Below the pieces are notes generated by a model. That model saw nothing but the letters and a program-made list of their open reading frames with translations. It was not told the origin of the DNA and ran no database searches. Shown one piece after another: positions 58,532-64,000 of a stretch of DNA of 64,000 nt; the first letter of the stretch is position 1, and each line of letters starts with the position of its first letter. The DNA lies in contig NZ_CP119392.1 in NCBI RefSeq assembly GCF_029224025.1, positions 2,999,001 to 3,063,000 on the forward strand. Direction: 5' to 3'. The position numbers and the translations under genes were made by a program. This DNA comes from Rhodanobacter sp. AS-Z3 (GTDB lineage Bacteria > Pseudomonadota > Gammaproteobacteria > Xanthomonadales > Rhodanobacteraceae).

Positions 58532-59602
58532 TCACTCAACTTGTACGCGGCCATCAGAAACAAGAACAGAACCCTTGCGGACCTGCTGAATGAATATCGC
58601 CACGGCACGGTTCAGCACGTCGGGTCGGTCCAATTGAATGTAGTGACCACTGCCTTTGGCGATGATCCGCTGACCATGCGTGGACAGTTGGGCAAGTTGC
58701 TGCTGCAGTCCATCCCAGATCAACATGCCCTGCCGTAGTTCGGCCGCAGTGACAGGGGCAGGAAGCTGCGACGGCAGCGATGCGTTCGGGTCACGCGAAA
58801 AAACCAGAATCGGCAGGTCACCATAAGGCCCGGTTTGCGCTGTTTCCAACAGCGAAGCTGACCAATCGGCCTGCTCACCTTGGTAAGCGTCGACCTGAGC
58901 AGGAATGCATGCGTCTGCCTTCAACAAACCTGCCTGCGCTTCGAAGCCTGGTGGTACTTGGTCGCACACGCCCAGCACCCGATCCACGCCCAGCCACATC
59001 AGCGCCTTCATCAGCGACACCTGCAAGCCACCGCGTTCATCCAGCGCCCTCAAGTTCGCCGGCATCACAGAGTCCTGCGTTGGCGAACTGGCATCCACGA
59101 ACACCAGTCCGGCCACTTCATGGGGGTAACGGGAAGCGTATGCGCGAATATAGATGCCACCGGCAGAATGCCCCATCAACAGCAGTGGCCCTTTGACCTG
59201 CGCCTGTTGCAGCAGCTCATGCAACTGGCTGGCGATAGGCGTTGCGTCGCGTGGCCCTGACTGCGGCTCACTCCAGCCCAATCCGGCACGGTCGTACGAG
59301 CACACCCGCGTGGCGAGGGACAATGCGGGTTGCACCTTGCCCCATGTGAGAAAATCGTCACCTAGCCCGGATTCAAGCACTACGGTAGGCGAGCCGGCGC
59401 CGCTGCAATAAAGGTGCATCTGGTTTCCGTTCACCGTAAACAACTTGCCGGGCGGCGGAAACGCCTTGCGGTAGTGGCGGATGGCCAGAACATTCCACAC
59501 CGCGCCGGCAGTACCAAGCACCAGCAACAACACGAGCGTGACCCGTCCAATGCGGCGCAGAGTGCGCCAGCCATGCCGGCCTTGTTGCAAGCGTCTTTCC
59601 AT
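58532..59602 (-). CDS. Membrane-anchored alpha/beta hydrolase
   Basis: 356 residues from the ATG at 59602. One N-terminal helix (about 20-38, VTLVLLLVLGTAGAVWNVLAI) anchors it. The hydrolase core has VVLESGLGDDFLTW, YDRAGLGWSEP and the nucleophile elbow GHSAGGIYIRAYA, with H in GSGHYIQLDRPD as catalytic His. The FTVNGNQMHLYCSG beginning is like haloalkane-dehalogenase/hydrolase relatives. It probably faces the periplasm. The substrate is unknown; it stands alone, upstream of PEP-CTERM gene 2 on the same strand. Confidence 0.9.
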   Translation of the reverse strand: MERRLQQGRHGWRTLRRIGRVTLVLLLVLGTAGAVWNVLAIRHYRKAFPPPGKLFTVNGNQMHLYCSGAGSPTVVLESGLGDDFLTWGKVQPALSLATRVCSYDRAGLGWSEPQSGPRDATPIASQLHELLQQAQVKGPLLLMGHSAGGIYIRAYASRYPHEVAGLVFVDASSPTQDSVMPANLRALDERGGLQVSLMKALMWLGVDRVLGVCDQVPPGFEAQAGLLKADACIPAQVDAYQGEQADWSASLLETAQTGPYGDLPILVFSRDPNASLPSQLPAPVTAAELRQGMLIWDGLQQQLAQLSTHGQRIIAKGSGHYIQLDRPDVLNRAVAIFIQQVRKGSVLVSDGRVQVE

Positions 59603-60292
59603 ACTGCATTTCACCTGCGCAATGTTGAGAAGGCTGCAGCAAGCCAGCCTGACCACGCCATGCTCGTGGGCCATGGAAAATCGTACTGGACGATTCGGTA
59701 TTCGATTGATGCAATCATCTGAATACGCCCGATCGGTTTTCTATCCTGCGACCCGTTGTGGCCGAGCGCGGTTACGGCGATACGGCGTACGGAATCGAAC
59801 CGATCCACGCATTCACACAACATCCAGAATGAGTGGCTTTGCGTCGACACCTTCCTGCTGACTATAAGCAGCGGCTCAGCAGCGCGGCACCGTGATGCGT
59901 TGAAGCGGTGGGTGGATGCGATCAGCCGGGCAATATTCGCCAGCGAAGCAGGCCGCAAAAGTGCCGTGGCCACGGCTTGTCTGGCAAGAACAGCACCGAA
60001 AGACGGCTTGAGGACCCATGCTTACTCACCGCCGTCATAGTCGCCGGCTGCCCAATCCAGCGATCAACACCTTCGCTCGCGAAGCGCGAAGAAACCGGGG
60101 GGAGATGCTCGACCTCTGATTCCCTGCTCCGCCACCTCGAAAATCATCCAGAAAACGTCGGAATATCTTACAACTCGGCTCTTGCAACCCTCGTGGCATT
60201 CGCCACAACTCACTGTCTTTGATGACTTTATGTGCTTGGCCCGAATCATGCTTTGATTCCTGCACGTTCAGCACATTCAACAGGGAATCACG
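59603..60292. other. 690-base divergent gap with the sigma-54 promoter of PEP-CTERM gene 3
   Basis: No recognisable gene; several frames on both strands are open but lack a start with ribosome site and any motif. The sigma-54-like promoter at 60237-60252 is the only feature I can support. Confidence 0.45.
60237..60252 (+). promoter_or_regulatory. Sigma-54-like promoter of PEP-CTERM gene 3
   Basis: TGGCCCG-AATC-ATGCT against TGGCACG-N4-TTGCT: ten of twelve positions with exact GG-N10-GC spacing. It lies 41 bases before the ATG, leaving a leader of roughly 30 bases with AGGGAA as ribosome site. Confidence 0.7.
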
Positions 60293-60880
60293 ATGCGCAA
60301 GATCACCACATTGGCACTCGCCGCCGTTACGGCGCTGGTCTTCGCCGCTTCGGCTGGCGCCACCGTCGTCAACCTCGACGGCCATGCCAATGCCTCGACG
60401 GATGGCTCAACGGCCAAGACCCTGAGCCTCGGCGCGGGCACGTACGAAGTCATGTTCACCCAAGACCAATACATGGCGTTCAGCCGCTGGAACAGCAACA
60501 TGAGTTGTGCCGGGGACGGCACCCATTGCAGCCAGGGCTGGGAAAACAGCGCCGTCTTCACTGCCGGCGCGCAAACTTTCTATTTCGGCGATTCGGATGG
60601 CAATGGTGGCTACGGCCCCAATGCCGATGGCAGCTACTATGACAGCGCAGCACGCTCATTTGCGCATGCCGGCATCTATTCGCAGCTCTTCACCCTCGGC
60701 ACCGCCGGCAATGTTTCGTTCTACATTTTTGACGACAACCTGAGCGACAACCGGGGTGGCATTTCGCTCTCGGTGACCAAGGTTGACGTACCGGAACCCG
60801 CTGGCCTGCCCTTCCTGCTCGCCGGCATCGGCGCGATCGGTCTGCTGGCCTACAAGCGCCGGAAGTCTGCGTCGCTCTGA
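60293..60880 (+). CDS. PEP-CTERM surface protein (3)
   Basis: The 195-residue product has a signal peptide (MRKITTLALAAVTALVFAASAGA, about 23), a Gly/Asn/Tyr-rich body with two Cys (SCAGDGTHCSQGW), and the tail VPEPAGLPFLLAGIGAIGLLA followed by YKRRKSASL. It is cut by exosortase at the PEP site during export. The body differs fully from the other two PEP-CTERM proteins. A near-consensus sigma-54 promoter sits directly upstream, which agrees with PrsK/PrsR-RpoN control known for other PEP-CTERM systems. Confidence 0.93.
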   Translation: MRKITTLALAAVTALVFAASAGATVVNLDGHANASTDGSTAKTLSLGAGTYEVMFTQDQYMAFSRWNSNMSCAGDGTHCSQGWENSAVFTAGAQTFYFGDSDGNGGYGPNADGSYYDSAARSFAHAGIYSQLFTLGTAGNVSFYIFDDNLSDNRGGISLSVTKVDVPEPAGLPFLLAGIGAIGLLAYKRRKSASL

Positions 60881-61195
60881 AGTACGCATCTCAGATACGT
60901 GCCTGACCCTCGTTCCGAAGCGTCAGGCACGCGTTGGGCACACACTCTTCGTGAGACGCGCCAGCTGAAGCCTAACGTGGCGGCTTGCCCTGCCGCCCAC
61001 GCGCCTCAGCTAAGCCAACGCCTGGAAGCCGGTCCGCGCTGAGCACGTTCCAGCGCCTTCGGGTTTTTACCTCGGCCAGAGCGCAGCCAAGCCGTGGGCA
61101 CGACGCCTGATCACGGCATCCATTTCGTCCAGAAACCGGCGCGCAACGCGCGGCAGGGTCAGTCAAGACACGTCAGCATTTGCTGGTTGTTCTGG
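60881..61195. other. Gap after PEP-CTERM gene 3
   Basis: Holds the hairpin at 60898-60931 and otherwise nothing I can support. Confidence 0.45.
60898..60931. terminator. Hairpin after PEP-CTERM gene 3
   Basis: CGTGCCTGAC, 14-base loop, GTCAGGCACG: a perfect 10-bp stem 18 bases after the stop. No U-run. Confidence 0.5.
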
Positions 61196-61441
61196 CTAAC
61201 GTCCTGGCCGGTGGACGCGCTGCTGGCGCGAGATCGGTTCGATATCGCACCCGGATTCGAGGGCCGATGCCGGATGGCCGAGCACCTGTAGCGTTACAGG
61301 ATCGATCTCGAAGCGCTCTCCACGATCGCTCTCGATCGGCAGCTTGCCGTCTTGAGCGCACAGTGAGCGAAACCCTACATGCTGCACATCGCCCTCCCGT
61401 TCGGGACGGCGTGGGTTTTCGTAAACTTTGAGGCGCCACAA
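61196..61441 (-). CDS. Small hypothetical protein
   Basis: This frame encodes 81 residues starting at a TTG directly after an in-frame TAA. It has a well-mixed composition unlike shadow frames (KVYENPRRPEREGDVQHVGF, GERFEIDPVTLQVLGHP). No domain, signal or membrane helix recognised. The weak start and lack of a good ribosome site keep confidence low. Confidence 0.4.
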   Translation of the reverse strand: MWRLKVYENPRRPEREGDVQHVGFRSLCAQDGKLPIESDRGERFEIDPVTLQVLGHPASALESGCDIEPISRQQRVHRPGR

Positions 61442-61685
61442 TTACCGCCGGGAGGCGTCAAAAGCCGCAAGAACACCGCCGACATGGCCGTCCGTTTCAG
61501 CGTCACCAGAAACCTGCGCATAACGCACGCCTGCGATCAGAACGGAAGCAGGTAGTGGCGGCGGGATGCGACTGGCTCCGGGGTTCGGGTTCTCTGCCAT
61601 GGTCTGCCTGTCGGCACCGAACCGCAGTTCGCGGCCACAGCGAAAAGCATCAATGCCGCGTCATGGCGACAGTACGGACAGCCTC

Positions 61686-61910
61686 TCAAAGGTCGGGCAC
61701 ATCCCCGGACTGAAACAGCACTCGCGGTGTGCCGTAGTCGCCGCCATCTTCATCCACGTCCATGCTGTACGCCACGATGCCAGCGTGCTTTTCGGCCAGT
61801 CGCTCTGCCCGGCGTGCCGCTTCATCCGCCGTCTTGAACTGCAAGACCTGCCCCGCTACCAAGCGTCGACCGACCTGGTCGAATGGCTGCACTATGTGGA
61901 TGGTTTCCAT
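61686..61910 (-). CDS. Small hypothetical protein (DUF-like, 74 residues)
   Basis: The 74-residue product starts at an ATG with AGGAG six bases upstream, a strong sign of a real gene. METIHIVQPFDQVGRRLVAGQ, then a helical EAARRAERLAEKHAGIVAYSM and an acidic end. No known motif; soluble and small. Stands alone between other small genes on the minus strand. Confidence 0.7.
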   Translation of the reverse strand: METIHIVQPFDQVGRRLVAGQVLQFKTADEAARRAERLAEKHAGIVAYSMDVDEDGGDYGTPRVLFQSGDVPDL

Positions 61911-62038
61911 ATTCGCTCCTGAGTTGCGGCAAGTATGAGGGCCGCGACACCCAGCAAAACAGGAAAACGTTGCCGCTGATTGAGAAAGTGCATCCTCAGC
62001 GGAATGCGCCCTGCCAAAAGAGTCCTGGATACGGTTGA

Positions 62039-62404
62039 CTACCTGCGCAACAGGAAAAACGGAATCGTCACCAGACCCAGCGCAAACAGGATGCCCAACA
62101 CACTCATCACCACGCGCACGGGGTCCGCACGAAGCAGCGTGACAAACGTTTCCGCCGTACCTGCCTGCTTGGCAGCGGCGTACTCGGCACGGACACGGGC
62201 GCTACGTTGCTGCTGGTAATCGTCCATCGCGTGCCTGGCGGCAGCGAACGCAGCGTCTTCCGTCACCCAGATTCCGCCAGCCGAGACGCCCCACAGGCTG
62301 GGCCTGGTTTCGTAGTACGCGATCTCTTGCGCGTCGAGCAGCGCGCGCACGTCGTCGGCCTCGTCTTCGGGCACGTTACGCAAATTCAAAAGCAGCTTGG
62401 ACAT
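62039..62404 (-). CDS. DUF6164-family membrane protein
   Basis: 121 residues from the ATG at 62404: MSKLLLNLRNVPEDEADDVRALL and YYETRPSLWGVSAGGIWVTED are the conserved N-terminal part of DUF6164, a small protein family I associate with Xanthomonadales. A coil (YQQQRSARVRAEYAAAKQ) leads to one C-terminal helix (VMSVLGILFALGLVTIPFFLL). The N-terminal part looks like the DUF2007 signal-transducing fold. Function unknown. Confidence 0.85.
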   Translation of the reverse strand: MSKLLLNLRNVPEDEADDVRALLDAQEIAYYETRPSLWGVSAGGIWVTEDAAFAAARHAMDDYQQQRSARVRAEYAAAKQAGTAETFVTLLRADPVRVVMSVLGILFALGLVTIPFFLLRR

Positions 62405-63001
62405 GCCCTCATGATAACCGCGAATCAGGGCCGGCCCGAGGATGTGCGACTGATGTCTTGCGTGGTGCCGTGCAACCGCTGGGCGGATACGCGTGCAACG
62501 GCCATTCACCACGACCATTCCGCACTGGGGCCACCCGTGTCTGTTCCCTCACAGGATGCGGCATCCCACTATCCGACAAGACTTACGTATCGGGGCAAGT
62601 CCGCACCTTCCGCGCACGCCTTTTCATAGACCTTCGCAGCTCCATGGACGCGATTTCGCAGGCATCGATAATCTCATCGTGATCCGCCTGCCGGCGCCCG
62701 CCGACTGCATTTCGTTGCGTGCTGCGCTGCTCGGCAACCTGATGGATCGCTTGAATCGCGGTCATCCTGGTGCTCTCGCTGATATCGGGCAGCTGTCATT
62801 CTCCAGAAGTCCGCCCCGCCCCGCCTCAGCCGAGGCCGATGCACGACGCGCGCACCACGACGGCGAGCCGCTTTCTCCAACGGTCCATAACGGCATCCAC
62901 TCAGAAGCAAGGAGCCGCGTCGACGGAGTCAGGATGCAAATTGTCCCGGGAGTCGGCTTTTGCGCTCGTATCATGACGCCACGACCAAAACAGGATTATC
63001 C
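62405..63001. other. 597-base divergent gap
   Basis: This lies between the DUF6164 gene and the unknown gene at 63002. Frames exist but are Arg/Ser/Pro-rich without any motif. No hairpin or repeat seen. Confidence 0.45.
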
Positions 63002-63574
63002 ATGGCCATGGAAGCACAGAACACTCAATTCGAGTTCAAGCAGAACATCATCGAATTGTTGTGGAACGACGGCACGCTGCAAGCCGCCGAGAAGGTGGTA
63101 GCGCGGTGTACTTCGGACGAACAGCGCGAGCATGCGTTGTGGATGGCGGTGGCCATGCAGCGGGCCGCTGTCGTGAGTGCGCTGCTGCAAGCAGGCATCA
63201 GCGCTTCGGCACGCGAGGCCGCCGTGTCACTGCTGTGTGGCGGGCTTGCACGGGCCGGTGTACCCGCCAAAACCGACAATCACATCATCCAATTGGGCAG
63301 CTGCAACACGACCACCATCGACACAGCGGTCCGAGTCGGAACCTCCCGGTTCTGGTTCGAGGCCGAGAAATTGATGGGCATCTATCAGCAGCAAGGGCTC
63401 ATCAAGGGAGACTGGCTGGTCATGCTGCCCGCGCTACGTGAGGGTGTTGAACCCGCCAGCCTGCAACGATTCATCCAGACCCTGCACCAGGCCAACAGCA
63501 AGGAAATCACGGTCGCGTTGGCGCTGCTTCAATCAGAGATCAATCGGCACGTGCCGCAGGGCGCAGTGAGCTAA
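63002..63574 (+). CDS. Unknown helical protein
   Basis: 190 residues; family not recognised. Start ATG at 63002 after AGGA; a second ATG at 63008 is possible. Almost all helical: IIELLWNDGTLQAAEKVVARC, HALWMAVAMQRAAVVSALLQAGI, and QRFIQTLHQANSKEITVALALLQ. Three Cys (C50 region, LLCGGLA, SCNTTT) without a metal pattern. The first half has the helix-turn-helix rhythm of ankyrin-like repeats but not their consensus. Soluble, no signal. No partner gene. Confidence 0.7.
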   Translation: MAMEAQNTQFEFKQNIIELLWNDGTLQAAEKVVARCTSDEQREHALWMAVAMQRAAVVSALLQAGISASAREAAVSLLCGGLARAGVPAKTDNHIIQLGSCNTTTIDTAVRVGTSRFWFEAEKLMGIYQQQGLIKGDWLVMLPALREGVEPASLQRFIQTLHQANSKEITVALALLQSEINRHVPQGAVS

Positions 63575-63753
63575 CGAAAGCCAGTGCAGCCCAGCATGAG
63601 AGGCCGATCGCACGTTTTGCGCGCCAGCGGACGCCCCTCCTGTTCGCGCTGGCGATGTGTTGCCAAACGCCGGGCATGAAACGCGGCCTCACCATCCTGC
63701 GGGTCGGAAGCACGATGCTTCAGCGACAACTGAGCCCTCGGCAGCCGAACCTC

Positions 63754-64000
63754 TTAACTACCCTCATCGCTGAGTTCGTCCGATCCGATCTGCTGCTTGA
63801 TTGATTGCGCATAGGCCAGCAGGTCGAGTGAAGCCTGTTCGTGTTCGGGGTTCATGCTGGCCAGGAAATCCGTCGGCCCTTCCGCCTTCACCAGCGCCTG
63901 CGCGAAGTGGGCGTTCCAGGTCACTTCCACATCCAGGGCCATGGCGTACGGCAGCAAGCTGGCTTGAAGTTCAGGGTGCAGTGACGGTTTGTAGCGCGCA
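63754..64000 (-). CDS. C-terminal end of a protein, possibly DUF2207-like (cut by window edge)
   Basis: The minus-strand frame stays open to the window end. The visible part reads RYKPSLHPELQASLLPYAMALDVEVTWNAHF and ends in a charged tail. The LLPYAMALDVEVTW stretch is like the end of DUF2207 membrane proteins, where a LPYA-ALGVE-W sequence precedes the last segment. The membrane part would lie beyond the window. Only a tentative call. Confidence 0.45.
   Translation of the reverse strand, partial: ARYKPSLHPELQASLLPYAMALDVEVTWNAHFAQALVKAEGPTDFLASMNPEHEQASLDLLAYAQSIKQQIGSDELSDEGS

Overview
The window is a stretch of high-GC chromosome from a gammaproteobacterium. The best guess is Xanthomonadales, close to Rhodanobacter or Dyella. 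This rests on gene content: a DUF6164 protein, an alpha-amino-acid-ester-hydrolase-like CocE protein, a large TonB-dependent receptor with GH3 and GH30 enzymes, and PEP-CTERM proteins. I cannot confirm a species. I saw no rRNA, tRNA, CRISPR array, intact transposon or prophage. The DNA reads as ordinary chromosome with a somewhat accessory right third.

Left part (1-16.3 kb): the 3' end of a TPR-diguanylate cyclase; a small membrane-protein/XRE-regulator locus in which the membrane gene is split by a frameshift; a compact four-gene operon on the minus strand (PepSY, DUF2271, PepSY-TM/flavodoxin/FNR reductase, ApbE) that looks like a complete flavin electron route from NAD(P)H to the periplasm; an exported peroxiredoxin; an M61 peptidase; an acyl-CoA ligase; and a LysR regulator divergent from DoxX and pirin genes.

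Middle (16.3-36.7 kb): a K+ channel with an RCK domain followed by a ClC-family protein, a second diguanylate cyclase, a glycosyltransferase, an SDR / DUF2256 / iron-sulfur photolyase group, a CocE-type hydrolase, a glutamate-synthase-like protein paired with pyruvate oxidase, an HWE kinase with a single-domain response regulator, an MFS exporter, a hydrolase, and a cupin-TetR pair with a clear candidate operator.

Right part (36.7-64 kb): a carbohydrate-use operon (TonB receptor, GH3, GH30 with an in-frame 60-bp tandem repeat), an EEP-family phosphohydrolase, pta-ackA, RidA, VOC and Tat-exported amidase genes. After these comes a 9-kb section with three PEP-CTERM proteins, a TPR-sulfotransferase, and a two-gene module made of a lipase-like protein and a protein of unknown family. 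Two of the PEP-CTERM genes have good sigma-54-like promoters. The end holds small hypothetical genes.

How the genes may work together: PoxB with Pta-AckA forms an acetate node. TonB receptor, GH3 and GH30 import and trim a glycan. The ApbE operon builds and feeds an envelope flavoprotein. The PEP-CTERM genes appear to be co-regulated with surface or exopolysaccharide functions through RpoN. The lipase-like pair (55100-57184) and the ApbE/DUF2271/PepSY operon (3194-7206) are the best candidates for poorly described systems.
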